41,398 bases of DNA from Patescibacteria group bacterium (GCA_022710685.1 JAKLGM010000007.1:1-41398), one strand, 5' to 3'; positions 6,819-14,576 are shown, counted from the first letter of the stretch. Translations and numbers: made by a program. Notes: generated from the letters alone by a model not told the origin.

Positions 6819-7985
6819 ATGACCTTCGAACACTCAGCAAAAAATAAGAAAGTCTTGTTATTTATATCCCTCATTATTTTAATGGCGGGTATTTTTTTAG
6901 TTTTCTATTCGTCGGTAGTTTTTCAGGAAGGTAATCCTTGGCCGCAGATAAAAGGGATAGTACGACTCAATCTAGGAGGTGAAGCTGTGGTGAAATTGGA
7001 TATTGGAGAAAATAAATATATTACCAAAAGCAATAATTCGGAGATAATCAAGTCTTTTATGGAAGACAGGGGTTATAAATTTACGGAGCAGATGGGGTCG
7101 GGCTATTTTTTTGAATCAAAGACTGGGGCTGGCGCTACTGCGACTCATAGATATTACAGCCGTTTTTATTCGCTTTGGACTATCAATGAAACCGAAAGCC
7201 AGATTTCTTGGCTTGATTATAAGAACGATGAATTCGGCTTTGCTTTCCGTTACCCCTCTTTGGCGGTTGATAACCAATTATGGGGTAATTTGACAGAAAT
7301 TTTGCCGGCGGCAGAAGTTTTGTTGCCGAACCAGGTGTTAAGCCAAGATAATAATTTTTATCGGCACCAGAAATATAGTTTAGCGCGAGATGAGTATACT
7401 GGAAAGATATTGAAGACGGAGAATACTTTTATGCCAGAATATGATGGCTCTCATGGGTATCCGACGCCTTGGCACATTGTCATCTTTGATGTGAAAGATA
7501 TGGTTGAGCTGGATAAAATCATCAAAACTAAACTCGGTTCCGGCTGTAGTTATAAAAATCAAATCCCCATGGAATTTAAGGGCAATTATCGGGTGGAGAT
7601 AAATGGCGACGGTAAGGATTTAGGAGAAACTCAGTGCCCGGTAAATTATGCTAATTACATAATCTATAGTCCTGATTGGGGCAAGGTCGCTTTTTGGAGC
7701 ACTGGACAGGAATGCCAGATTGGCTTGGGGTTTATGGCGGAGAATTGTTTTGATCAGGAAATTTCCGAATCATTCCATTTCTTCCAAGCCGGAGCTGCTA
7801 AAAAGATATTAGCCGATGAGCTTAAATCATGTTTGCCTAAAAGCGATTTAGACAGCCAGGAAAAATGTGCCAGACTGTTACGGCAAATAATTAATTTTGA
7901 TTCTTGCGTGGAGGCTGGTTTTTTAATTATGAAGTCAAATCCTTCTCAATGCTCTACGCCTGATGGCCGGACTTTCGTAGAGTAG
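6819..7985 (+). CDS. Membrane-tethered extracytoplasmic protein with a C-terminal TPDGRTF module
   Basis: The 388-aa product has an N-terminal signal anchor (about residues 12-32). Then comes a region of about 70 residues, followed by WLDYKNDEFGFAFRYPS, a motif common at the start of PsbP-like or lipoprotein-like extracytoplasmic domains. The C-terminal 40 residues form a compact module FDSCVEAGFLIMKSNPSQCSTPDGRTFVE with two cysteines, which I recognise as recurrent in CPR secreted proteins. Several further cysteines (SGC, TQCP, QECQ, ENC) suggest disulfides outside the cell. It starts 2 nt after the 59-aa gene. No enzymatic motif is seen; a surface or binding role is inferred. Confidence 0.78.
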   Translation: MTFEHSAKNKKVLLFISLIILMAGIFLVFYSSVVFQEGNPWPQIKGIVRLNLGGEAVVKLDIGENKYITKSNNSEIIKSFMEDRGYKFTEQMGSGYFFESKTGAGATATHRYYSRFYSLWTINETESQISWLDYKNDEFGFAFRYPSLAVDNQLWGNLTEILPAAEVLLPNQVLSQDNNFYRHQKYSLARDEYTGKILKTENTFMPEYDGSHGYPTPWHIVIFDVKDMVELDKIIKTKLGSGCSYKNQIPMEFKGNYRVEINGDGKDLGETQCPVNYANYIIYSPDWGKVAFWSTGQECQIGLGFMAENCFDQEISESFHFFQAGAAKKILADELKSCLPKSDLDSQEKCARLLRQIINFDSCVEAGFLIMKSNPSQCSTPDGRTFVE

Positions 7986-8023
7986 AATCACAGGTTGAGC
8001 CTTATAATAATGAATTATTTTAT

Positions 8024-8052
8024 TTGCTTGAAGGGGGTAAAAAAGGTATAAT
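8024..8052 (+). promoter_or_regulatory. Promoter of the pilin-FISUMP gene
   Basis: TTGCTT (8024-8029), 17 bp, TATAAT (8047-8052). Leader about 29 nt. Confidence 0.75.
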
Positions 8053-8087
8053 ATTGGTAGCAATATCCTATAATTGGCTTTATTTAT

Positions 8088-9227
8088 ATGGAATCCAACA
8101 AAAAAGCTTTTACTTTATTGGAAATACTCTTAGTAGTGGCGGTTTTGGCTATCTTGGCCGGAATTGTGATTTTAGCTGTAAATCCTTCTCGCCAACTGTC
8201 TAGCGTCAGGAACGCGCAGCGCTATTTGGACGTTAATACCATCCACAAGGCGGTCTATCAGTATAATATCGATACTGGTTTGTTGCCGCCGACAGTCAGC
8301 TCCACGCCGATTGAGATTTGCCGTACGGGGGCGAGTGATTGTACCGGCTTGATTGATTTGTCGGTTTTAAGTTCCAGTACCAGATATTTAGTTTCTTTGC
8401 CGATTGATCCGATGACTTCGTCGGCTAACGGCACCGGCTATATGATTTATAAGACAGATTCTGGCCGACCGGTAGTCTATTCAAATTTAGCGGAGTTAGA
8501 TTATGAAATTCAGGCAGGCACGCCGCATAGCGGAGCGACGCCTTCTTTTGTTTGTGGCGACTCAATTTCCTATAGCGGTGAAAGCTACCCCACTGTCTTA
8601 ATTGGAAGTCAATGCTGGCTAGCTAAAAACCTGAATGTCGGCTCGATGCTCTGTGCGGGGAGTCCTGATAATTCCATTTGCAATGAATCGCCCAGCGATC
8701 CTTTTGACGCCAATAATATTGAAAAGTATTGTTATTACAACAATGAAATTGCCAATGGCAATGGCGGTTGCAGCACGGATGGGGCATTATATACCTGGTC
8801 TGAGGCCATGGCTCTTCCTAGCGTCTGCCAAAGCCATGACACCTCATCGCCTTGCATCGTCAATAATCCACATCAAGGTGTTTGCCCATCTGGATGGCAT
8901 ATTCCCTCCGATGCCGACTTTCATGCTTTGGAGTTAGTCTATTCTACTAGCCAATGCGATGCTGACCGCTATGACTGGCAATGCTCTCCGGCTGGCACTG
9001 CTCTCAAGGTGGGAGGCGCCTCCAATATGAACATCAACTTACCTGGAAGACGCAGATTTTTTGATAATGCTTTTGCTCAGCGTGGCGCTAATTCCTATCT
9101 CTGGGCTAGCGACACTATTACAAATGATGCTAACGGCATCCGTATCTTCGGTTGGGGCGATTCTGGCATAACCCGAGGCTCGGATTATCGCACGAATGCT
9201 TTTGCGGTTAGATGTGTCAAAGATTAG
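8088..9227 (+). CDS. Type IV pilin-like protein fused to a FISUMP (Fibrobacter major paralogous) domain
   Basis: The 379-aa product begins with a class III signal: KKA|FTLLEILLVV with Glu at +5, cut by prepilin peptidase, then a hydrophobic helix to about residue 30 and a pilin-like head (to about 145). From about residue 153 it carries a FISUMP/TIGR02145-like domain: CGDSISYSGESYPTVLIGSQCW, LAKNLNVG, YYNNE, ALYTWSEAM, GVCPSGWHIPSDADFHALE and the closing FAVRCVK. Such domains adopt a C-type-lectin/FGE-like fold and occur in surface proteins. This would put a folded binding domain on a pilus or pseudopilus tip. It stands alone, about 7 kb upstream of the pilus operon. Confidence 0.88.
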   Translation: MESNKKAFTLLEILLVVAVLAILAGIVILAVNPSRQLSSVRNAQRYLDVNTIHKAVYQYNIDTGLLPPTVSSTPIEICRTGASDCTGLIDLSVLSSSTRYLVSLPIDPMTSSANGTGYMIYKTDSGRPVVYSNLAELDYEIQAGTPHSGATPSFVCGDSISYSGESYPTVLIGSQCWLAKNLNVGSMLCAGSPDNSICNESPSDPFDANNIEKYCYYNNEIANGNGGCSTDGALYTWSEAMALPSVCQSHDTSSPCIVNNPHQGVCPSGWHIPSDADFHALELVYSTSQCDADRYDWQCSPAGTALKVGGASNMNINLPGRRRFFDNAFAQRGANSYLWASDTITNDANGIRIFGWGDSGITRGSDYRTNAFAVRCVKD

Positions 9228-9267
9228 CTAAAAAATTAAAATATTTTATGGAAGTATAAAATAGGTG

Positions 9268-9290
9268 CGGGCCGCCCGGGAACTTTTTTT
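9268..9290 (+). terminator. Weak terminator after the pilin-FISUMP gene
   Basis: CGGG-CCG-CCCG (9268-9278) is followed shortly by seven T residues. The short stem makes this tentative. Confidence 0.35.
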
Positions 9291-9312
9291 AGCGGGTTGT
9301 CTAAGAGATTAA

Positions 9313-9318
9313 TATAGT
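9313..9318 (+). promoter_or_regulatory. -10 box of the 440-aa gene (predicted leaderless)
   Basis: TATAGT sits 6 nt before the ATG at 9325, the same spacing as at 4817, 22691 and 23962. No clear -35 box. Confidence 0.45.
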
Positions 9319-9324
9319 ATTTAT

Positions 9325-10647
9325 ATGAAATTAGAAGCAAAATTTTCCAAAGAGCTAACCCCAGATTTGAGACGGGAAACGGCTGAAAAATTAAAAGCGG
9401 CGCGGCGAGAGTCAGCTACTTTTAATGATTTAAAAAATAATTTGCCCGAAGATTATCGCCAGTACCAGAATATTGAGGACAGCTTTGAGTCATTGAAAAA
9501 AAATGTTTGGGGGAAAATTTTCAAGACCGAAAAATATCGCCAGGCCGAGGCTATGCTAAATGAATCGTTGGGCGAAATCAAGCAGCACAAGATTGACCAA
9601 ATCAGGAGCGACTACCAGAAAAAATTTAATGAGATTATGAGTAATTGCCCCTTGACGTCAGCCGAAAGAGAAAAATATCTGTCTACGGCAGCCTTAGAGA
9701 GGATGCCCCTAGATGATTATCTAGTCTTGTTGCGCCGTTTATCCGGAGAAGCTTTTTATCACGTGACCAGGTATGGCGTCAGGGAAAACACTTTTATGTC
9801 TACCGGCGGCGGCCATACTGCTGGCGCTGGCCAGTTTATTGATAGCTTCACGCCGCTGTTAAAGGATGGCAATATTAATTCTTGCACGGCGACTATAATT
9901 TCCGACCAAACTAGGGCCAAAGAAGCCATTAATAGCGATTTTTTGAAAGAAGCCAAAGCGAGCGGTCTGTCCGTGTCTGAAGTGGTTGATAAGATTATTT
10001 CCAGTTATGGTTCGGTTAATTTTCTGGACAGGGAATCAGCCCATTTTTCTTATGGCCGGGAACTTCATGGCATGTATGGCAGCGAAGATAATTATAAGTT
10101 TTATTTTTATTATCCGGCTGAGTACATTCTGCAAAACGATTTCTTTATTTCTACCAGGGAAAGCCAATTGAATGTTGGCCGGGGCTATTATTATAATGCT
10201 GGCGGAATTGAACAGCAGTATAATGATTTTGAAGTCTTTAACTTTGGCCAAGGCGTCCCTATCAATGCCGGCATCCTATGCATCAGCAGCGATATCCCAG
10301 TTGATCCGGAAACGGGATCGCAGTACCTATTGGAAAATGGCCAGCCGGCGAGAGATGAGGCGGGCGGATTTAAAAAACCCGATAACACAATTTCCAGCCA
10401 GGAATATTGGGAAAACTATTTTAAATTGCATCCAGAATTAAAGCCAAGCAAAGTGGTTTACGGCAGTTTTTACTCCAGCAGCTACAAGGTTGATCCCGAT
10501 TTAGAAAATTGGGCCAGACAAAAGAATATTCATCGGCAAGCTGATACTAAGATTGATGAATTTAAAGATTATAGAAGCAGTTCTTTGGAGGCGCTGAGAG
10601 GAATTTTTACCGATATTGTTACCGCAGAATTTAATTCCAAATCTTAA
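9325..10647 (+). CDS. Unknown 440-aa cytosolic protein
   Basis: I do not recognise this protein. Residues 1-130 are highly charged and helical (likely coiled coil, many K/E/R). From about 140 a globular region follows with AFYHVTRYGVREN, FMSTGGGHTAGAGQF, SCTATIISDQTRAKEAI, and later tyrosine/glycine-rich YYFYYPAEYILQND and NVGRGYYYNAGG. It has no signal peptide and no TM segment. The YHVT....FMSTGG pattern is faintly like the start of ADP-ribosyltransferase folds, but no catalytic Glu motif can be placed with confidence, so no function is assigned. The next gene begins 9 nt after it. A bioinformatic fold search of residues 135-420 would be informative. Confidence 0.7.
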   Translation: MKLEAKFSKELTPDLRRETAEKLKAARRESATFNDLKNNLPEDYRQYQNIEDSFESLKKNVWGKIFKTEKYRQAEAMLNESLGEIKQHKIDQIRSDYQKKFNEIMSNCPLTSAEREKYLSTAALERMPLDDYLVLLRRLSGEAFYHVTRYGVRENTFMSTGGGHTAGAGQFIDSFTPLLKDGNINSCTATIISDQTRAKEAINSDFLKEAKASGLSVSEVVDKIISSYGSVNFLDRESAHFSYGRELHGMYGSEDNYKFYFYYPAEYILQNDFFISTRESQLNVGRGYYYNAGGIEQQYNDFEVFNFGQGVPINAGILCISSDIPVDPETGSQYLLENGQPARDEAGGFKKPDNTISSQEYWENYFKLHPELKPSKVVYGSFYSSSYKVDPDLENWARQKNIHRQADTKIDEFKDYRSSSLEALRGIFTDIVTAEFNSKS

Positions 10648-10656
10648 TAAAAAAAT

Positions 10657-11130
10657 ATGGAAAACCAAAAGTCAGAGTGCTGTCCTAAATTTAATCCCGC
10701 TCCTTGGGATGCTAAGGATTTCAGTTGGGATGGCAAGAGATTTATCAAGGGTAAGGTTCGCACTTTCTTTTTTATGCCGCTCAATTTTGGCGGCGCCATA
10801 ACCCGGTTAATGAAAAAAGCCGGTCAGGCTGGGGCCCAGATTCCGGATTATGTTTGTCTGTCCGACCATACTTCCAAATGGAATATGGATATATATTTGG
10901 CGGTTGATCGGGAAATTCCCGGAGCTGAGAACATTACTTTCAGCGGCAGATTCGTCAGCAAGGTCTATGAAGGTAATTTCAAGGATACGGATAAGTGGTG
11001 TCAGGATTTTGCCGCTTATGTTAAGAATCGGGGGCTAACAACCAAGAAGATGTACATGTGGTATACAACTTGTCCAAAGTGCGCTAAGAAGTATGGCAAG
11101 AATTACGTGGTAATCATTGCCCAGGTTTAA
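10657..11130 (+). CDS. Conserved hypothetical protein with CC and CPKC motifs
   Basis: The 157-aa product starts with ECCPKFNPAPWDAKDFSWDGK and ends with TTCPKCAKKYGKNYVVIIAQV. In between are RTFFFMPLNFGGAI, CLSDHTSKWNMDIYLAVD and GRFVSKVYEGNFKDTDKWCQDF. I recognise this as a strongly conserved family, often labelled only hydrolase or hypothetical, whose alternating strands and helices suggest a GyrI-like small-molecule-binding fold. The C-terminal CPKC and N-terminal CC could bind a metal. It starts 9 nt after the 440-aa gene and ends in a strong terminator, so the two form an operon. Confidence 0.75.
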   Translation: MENQKSECCPKFNPAPWDAKDFSWDGKRFIKGKVRTFFFMPLNFGGAITRLMKKAGQAGAQIPDYVCLSDHTSKWNMDIYLAVDREIPGAENITFSGRFVSKVYEGNFKDTDKWCQDFAAYVKNRGLTTKKMYMWYTTCPKCAKKYGKNYVVIIAQV

Positions 11131-11154
11131 TTTATCAAATTATTTTGTTGATAA

Positions 11155-11178
11155 AACAGCCCATTTCGGGCTGTTTTT
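11155..11178 (+). terminator. Terminator after the CPKC protein gene
   Basis: AACAGCCC-ATTTC-GGGCTGTT followed by T residues. Confidence 0.92.
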
Positions 11179-11191
11179 GCTTGGGATAATC

Positions 11192-11200
11192 TGTTATAAT
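11192..11200 (+). promoter_or_regulatory. Extended -10 promoter of the Cys-rich protein gene
   Basis: TGT-TATAAT, 26 nt before the ATG at 11227. Confidence 0.65.
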
Positions 11201-11226
11201 ATAAATATAAAAGATAAGATAACAAT

Positions 11227-11775
11227 ATGCCTTACAATAAAAATTTAGTCGTAGCTTTTGGCGCGGCCGCTTTAGTAGTTTTGATAATTGTCCTTTTGGC
11301 CTCTTGGCCCGACGAAAAAAAAGTTGATAATTTACCTCCCGCTAATCCGGAGATTGTTTGCACTGATTATGGCGCCGAGGATTGCCCGGCTGCTTGTGTG
11401 GTCTGTCCACCTTGTCCGGAATGCAGTTCTATTTCTTGCCAAAGCGAGGAGTTTTGCGCTCAGAAGGGGATTGACCGGAGTTGGTATGAGGGCATCAAAA
11501 AAACTTTAGGCGATGGTACTAGCGCGGTTTGCGCTGTGGAAAATTGTCATGGCTTAGAGATTAAATGTGGCCCTAATCCAGCCGAGGTTTGTACGGCCAT
11601 GTATCAGTTGGGCGACAAGTGTTTGCAGTATGCCAGTTGCGGCTTAGTTGACAATCAATGCCAGCCGACTTTAAGCGCCAAATTTGTAAGCTGCAAAGCT
11701 TGCGTGGATAAATGCTCCGAGGATTATCGGGGCGATGTCGTCCAGATGTTTAATTGTGAAGCTCAGTGCCAATAA
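11227..11775 (+). CDS. Membrane-anchored cysteine-rich extracytoplasmic protein
   Basis: The 182-aa product has an N-terminal signal anchor (about residues 8-26) and an outside domain with about 20 cysteines, many in close pairs: CPAACVVCPPCPEC, CAVENC, CKACVDKC. The density suggests a disulfide-knotted or metal-binding ectodomain. Between the cysteine clusters, residues QKGIDRSWYEGIKKTLGDG look like a small globular insert. No family recognised. pgeF starts 2 nt after its stop, so they are co-transcribed. Oxidative folding would need a thiol oxidase; the only DsbA-fold protein in this window lacks its cysteines. Confidence 0.72.
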   Translation: MPYNKNLVVAFGAAALVVLIIVLLASWPDEKKVDNLPPANPEIVCTDYGAEDCPAACVVCPPCPECSSISCQSEEFCAQKGIDRSWYEGIKKTLGDGTSAVCAVENCHGLEIKCGPNPAEVCTAMYQLGDKCLQYASCGLVDNQCQPTLSAKFVSCKACVDKCSEDYRGDVVQMFNCEAQCQ

Positions 11776-11777
11776 TT

Positions 11778-12491
11778 ATGAAATTAGATTTTGTTGATAG
11801 CAAAGAACTGGTTTTAGTCTTGTCCCAAAAATCAGATTCTAGTCTGCGGGTTTTTCGGGATGATAATAATCAGCCGACAGAAGGGGATAGAAGAAAGTAT
11901 TTTTCAGCCCAAGGAATTGATTATAGTCAGGTGGTAGCGGCTGATTTGGTTCATGGTGATAATATTGCTTTAGTGACGGAAGAGAATAAGGCTCGAGTTA
12001 TCCCTGATTGCGATGCTTTGGCTACAAATGTTCCCGGTATTATTCTGGCGATTACCGTGGCTGATTGTTTGCCGCTTTATTTCTTTGATTCTGATAAAAA
12101 GGCTGTCGCCTTGGCTCACGCTGGCTGGCGCGGCGTTAAAGCGGATATTGCCGGAAAGGTAGTAAGGTTTATGGCCAAAAACTATGGTTCTAATCCTGAG
12201 GATATCGCTGTTCTGGTCGGACCGCATATTGGCCTCTGCCACTTTGAAGTCCAATCTGACGTGGCGGAAGAGTTTGCCCTTTGGCCAGATTATATAGAAA
12301 CCCGTGCCGGAAAGACTTTTATTGATCTAGCCGGTATTGTTAGAGCTCAATTACTTGAAGTTGGGATTAACCCAGAGAGTATTAATATTAGCTCAGAATG
12401 TACTTATTGTTTGCCTAATAAATATTTTTCCTATCGGCGCGATCACCCGGAAGAATTTGAGGTGATGGCGGCTGGTATTGGGATAAGATAA
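11778..12491 (+). CDS. pgeF: PgeF/YfiH (LACC1-type) purine nucleoside enzyme / peptidoglycan editing factor
   Basis: Start placed at the ATG at 11778 (237 aa) rather than an in-frame GTG at 11766 inside the previous gene. The zinc-site triad is visible: H59 (LVHGDN), C97 (VADCLPL) and H114 (AHAGWRG), with PDCDA (77-81), GPHIGLCHFEV and FSYRRD. Family members act on purine nucleosides (phosphorolysis and deamination of adenosine) and remove misincorporated residues from peptidoglycan precursors in E. coli. Length is normal. The former label polyphenol oxidase/laccase is outdated. It is tightly coupled to the Cys-rich gene upstream and 4 nt before the next gene. Confidence 0.9.
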   Translation: MKLDFVDSKELVLVLSQKSDSSLRVFRDDNNQPTEGDRRKYFSAQGIDYSQVVAADLVHGDNIALVTEENKARVIPDCDALATNVPGIILAITVADCLPLYFFDSDKKAVALAHAGWRGVKADIAGKVVRFMAKNYGSNPEDIAVLVGPHIGLCHFEVQSDVAEEFALWPDYIETRAGKTFIDLAGIVRAQLLEVGINPESINISSECTYCLPNKYFSYRRDHPEEFEVMAAGIGIR

Positions 12492-12495
12492 AAAT

Positions 12496-12897
12496 ATGTC
12501 TGATTTTGATCATCAAGCTTTAAATTTAGCCGGAGACAAGCCTCTAATTTATACGGCGGCCTCCAAGCACCTTTTTTATTACCGCATGTTCATCTCGAAG
12601 TTTGTCTTGGAACGTGGTGGCGTGCCGCTCAACCCTTTTATGATCTTTGACTATTTTCTGCTGGATGCGGTAGAGCGCGATGCTGTTAGGTCCGGTAATA
12701 ATAGCCTAGTTAAGCGCTGTGATGAAATCTGGGTTTTTGGACCAGTCAGCGATGGCGTCTTGGCGGAGATTAAGCTAGCTAAGAATATGGATAAGCCGTT
12801 AAGGTATTTTCAGATTGAAAAAAATAATATCAGTGAGATTAGCCGCGATCAAGTTATTCTGGAGGATGATGTGGCTGGTTATAGAGATGAGTTATAA
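12496..12897 (+). CDS. Nucleoside 2-deoxyribosyltransferase-like Rossmannoid protein
   Basis: The 133-aa product follows pgeF by 4 nt. Its core CDEIWVFGPVSDGVLAEIKLAKNMDKPLRYF matches the second half of nucleoside deoxyribosyltransferase/DUF4406-type folds, where a strand ends in a small-residue loop and an acidic residue (E91) sits at the start of the next helix. The N-terminal strand LIYTAAS corresponds to the first strand. The typical catalytic arrangement is only partly recognisable, so substrate and activity are open. Its placement beside pgeF suggests nucleoside metabolism. Confidence 0.65.
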   Translation: MSDFDHQALNLAGDKPLIYTAASKHLFYYRMFISKFVLERGGVPLNPFMIFDYFLLDAVERDAVRSGNNSLVKRCDEIWVFGPVSDGVLAEIKLAKNMDKPLRYFQIEKNNISEISRDQVILEDDVAGYRDEL

Positions 12898-12940
12898 TAT
12901 CTTTTGATATCGTTATCCGTTGCATTATTTTTATCAAAAA

Positions 12941-12960
12941 AAACCGTCCGGAGACGGTTT
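12941..12960. terminator. Terminator between convergent genes
   Basis: AAACCGTC (12941-12948) and GACGGTTT (12953-12960) around CGGA. A long T tract on the minus strand makes it the end of the 194-aa gene. Confidence 0.88.
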
Positions 12961-12963
12961 AAT

Positions 12964-13548
12964 TTAATCAAGTTCTAAAACAGACATGTAGACTGGGCCG
13001 GACCAGGTCCAGGAAGCTTTCAGGATTTCTACTTTGTTGCCCTTGGATTTTTCCCAAGCGCGTAGTTTTCTGAGATCTTCTTTAATCCATTTGCGGCGGT
13101 TTCTGATGTCGCGGAATAATTCTTTCATGATCCCAGGAATATTGGCGAGGCTATAGGGCCGGCCATTTCCTTTAAAGCGGTTAGTTTCTGCTTCCCAAGA
13201 ATATTGTCCGCGCGCCCACCATCTTTTAATGCGGGGTAGCCAGAATAAAATTTGGGCAAAAGTACTAACTCTGATGTAGGTAATCATGTCGTACTTTCCG
13301 AGTGGCAGAATCGCATTGTTCTTCGTAGCATGGATGTCCTCAATGATAAAGACTTTGTCCGAAGGGAAGATATAAGGCAGCTTAGACAGGAGATCCTGGT
13401 CTAAGGGGTGTCTAATTTCCCTGAACTTGTCCGCATCATAGTGCTCTACTTTGTCTTTGTAGGCATCAAGGGTTTCAAATAAGGCTTTTTTCTGTCGGCG
13501 TAGCGTGGACTTGCCGACAATTCCAATTCCGGTAATAAGTATTAGCAT
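12964..13548 (-). CDS. P-loop NTPase, kinase-like, unknown substrate
   Basis: The 194-aa product begins with strand LILITG and a Walker A GIGIVGKST (residues 7-15). A second strand KVFIIEDIHAT ends in acidic residues that could serve as Walker B. It lacks the DGFPR or LID features of adenylate kinase. The middle is basic and tryptophan-rich (FWLPRIKRWWARGQYSW), followed by long charged helices with IRNRRKWIKEDLRKLRAWEK, suggesting nucleic-acid or nucleotide binding. It is flanked by two deoxyribosyltransferase-like genes. It has its own TTGACA-17-TAATCT promoter. A small-molecule kinase is most likely; the substrate is unknown. Confidence 0.68.
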   Translation of the reverse strand: MLILITGIGIVGKSTLRRQKKALFETLDAYKDKVEHYDADKFREIRHPLDQDLLSKLPYIFPSDKVFIIEDIHATKNNAILPLGKYDMITYIRVSTFAQILFWLPRIKRWWARGQYSWEAETNRFKGNGRPYSLANIPGIMKELFRDIRNRRKWIKEDLRKLRAWEKSKGNKVEILKASWTWSGPVYMSVLELD

Positions 13549-13591
13549 GATTTATCTGTTTTTTAGTAATGAACATTAGTATTACTGGGGA

Positions 13592-13620
13592 AGATTATCA
13601 CATATTATTATTTATGTCAA
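13592..13620 (-). promoter_or_regulatory. Promoter of the P-loop NTPase gene
   Basis: Minus strand: TTGACA (13620-13615), 17 bp, TAATCT (13597-13592). Leader about 37 nt. Confidence 0.75.
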
Positions 13621-13627
13621 ATAACTT

Positions 13628-14071
13628 ATGAAAATCACTATCTGCGGCAGTATTGCCTTCTATGAAGAAATGCTTAGCAAAAAGAAAGAATTAGAAGCCT
13701 TAGGGCATGAAGTATTAGTCCCGCCATCCGAGGTGAGGGGAGCTAACGGCGAGTTGATTCCGGTGAGTGAGTATTATGCTTTGCGCAAAGCCGCGGCCGA
13801 TGATGTAGCCTGGATTTGGGATAATAAGGAGCGGGCGATGCGCGACCATTTTGCCAAGGTGGTGGTGGCCGATGTTATCCTGGTTTTGAACTGTGACAAG
13901 AAAGGCGTTGCCGGTTATATCGGCGCTAATACTTTGTTAGAGATGGGCCTAGCTTTTTATCTGAACAAGAAAATATATCTCTTTAATCCTATTCCCTCTA
14001 TGGATTACCGGGAAGAGATTTTGGGAATGCGCCCGCAGATAATAAATGGCGATCTGAATTTGATAGTATAA
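13628..14071 (+). CDS. Nucleoside 2-deoxyribosyltransferase-like protein
   Basis: The 147-aa product starts with KITICGSIAF, the phosphate or sugar-binding first strand of the nucleoside deoxyribosyltransferase superfamily. It contains ADVILVLN (81-88) and GANTLLEMGLAFYLNKKIYLFN (99-120), where E105 sits at the position of the family's nucleophilic glutamate at the start of a helix. The enzyme class exchanges or hydrolyses the base of deoxynucleosides or deoxynucleotides. It is divergent to the P-loop NTPase and is the second member of the fold within 1.2 kb. Exact substrate unknown. Confidence 0.78.
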   Translation: MKITICGSIAFYEEMLSKKKELEALGHEVLVPPSEVRGANGELIPVSEYYALRKAAADDVAWIWDNKERAMRDHFAKVVVADVILVLNCDKKGVAGYIGANTLLEMGLAFYLNKKIYLFNPIPSMDYREEILGMRPQIINGDLNLIV

Positions 14072-14093
14072 ATAAAAAATATTATTGTTAAAC

Positions 14094-14121
14094 AAAAAAT
14101 CACCCTAATGGGTGATTTTTT
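14094..14121. terminator. Bidirectional terminator
   Basis: AAAAAATCACCC (14094-14105), loop TAAT, GGGTGATTTTTT (14110-14121), between two convergent genes. Confidence 0.93.
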
Positions 14122-14145
14122 GTTATATCAATCTAGAGAATGATA

Positions 14146-14415
14146 TTAGCGGCGAGGTCTCGGACCTTCGGTCATAGGGCGGGCAATGCTGACGTTCAAA
14201 CGTCTGCCTTCCACCTCATTACCGTTCATCGCGGAGATCGCTTTTTCAGCTTCGGCTTCAGAGGACATTTCCACGAAACCAAAACCTTTGGAGCGGCCAG
14301 TCATGCGATCTTTAATGATCACAGCAGACTCTACAGTGCCGTAATCGGCAAAAAGAGCGCCCAAAGCAGCGTCATCGAAGCTGTAAGGGAGGCCGCCAAC
14401 GAATAATTTCTTCAT
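14146..14415 (-). CDS. Single-RRM RNA-binding protein
   Basis: The 89-aa product is one RNA recognition motif: RNP2 LFVGGL (4-9) and RNP1 KGFGFVEM (43-50) with the two aromatic RNA-stacking positions, then a short basic tail ending RPMTEGPRPRR. Such proteins bind single-stranded RNA; in cyanobacteria the relatives are cold-inducible chaperone-like proteins. A consensus promoter (TTGACA-17-TATACT) lies about 115 nt upstream, so the mRNA has a long leader unlike its neighbours. This suggests post-transcriptional or cold-dependent control, as for csp genes (inference). Confidence 0.92.
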   Translation of the reverse strand: MKKLFVGGLPYSFDDAALGALFADYGTVESAVIIKDRMTGRSKGFGFVEMSSEAEAEKAISAMNGNEVEGRRLNVSIARPMTEGPRPRR

Positions 14416-14531
14416 ACTTTTCTTGGCGAATTTACTTTGTAAAGGTAAGTCGACTTTTTCTTTTTAAGCCGCCTTTCTTGGCCAAATAATTAATTCGCCT
14501 GAGAAAAAGCACACGAAAAGAAAACTTACTG
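14416..14531 (-). promoter_or_regulatory. Long 5' leader of the RRM gene
   Basis: About 115 nt between the predicted transcription start and the ATG, purine/pyrimidine-tract rich, with the 10-bp palindrome AAGTCGACTT and repeated GGCGAATT-like segments. It contains no ORF. Possible autoregulatory or thermosensitive leader. Confidence 0.4.
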
Positions 14532-14537
14532 TCTGGT

Positions 14538-14566
14538 AGTATAGTCCATATTGGGCGAATTGTCAA
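14538..14566 (-). promoter_or_regulatory. Promoter of the RRM gene
   Basis: Minus strand: TTGACA (14566-14561), 17 bp, TATACT (14543-14538). Confidence 0.85.
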
Positions 14567-14576
14567 TAGAAAAACA

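Noticed and set aside
9736-9850. ADP-ribosyltransferase active site in the 440-aa protein
   Set aside because: YHVT is suggestive, but a matching STS and catalytic Glu motif cannot be placed; kept as unknown.
11766-11777. GTG start for pgeF inside the Cys-rich gene
   Set aside because: An ATG 12 nt later gives the usual family N-terminus and follows the previous stop.
13628-13700. Toxin or TIR-like reading of the deoxyribosyltransferase-like protein
   Set aside because: The CGS strand and LLEMGLA helix fit the nucleoside deoxyribosyltransferase superfamily better; no TIR motifs are seen.
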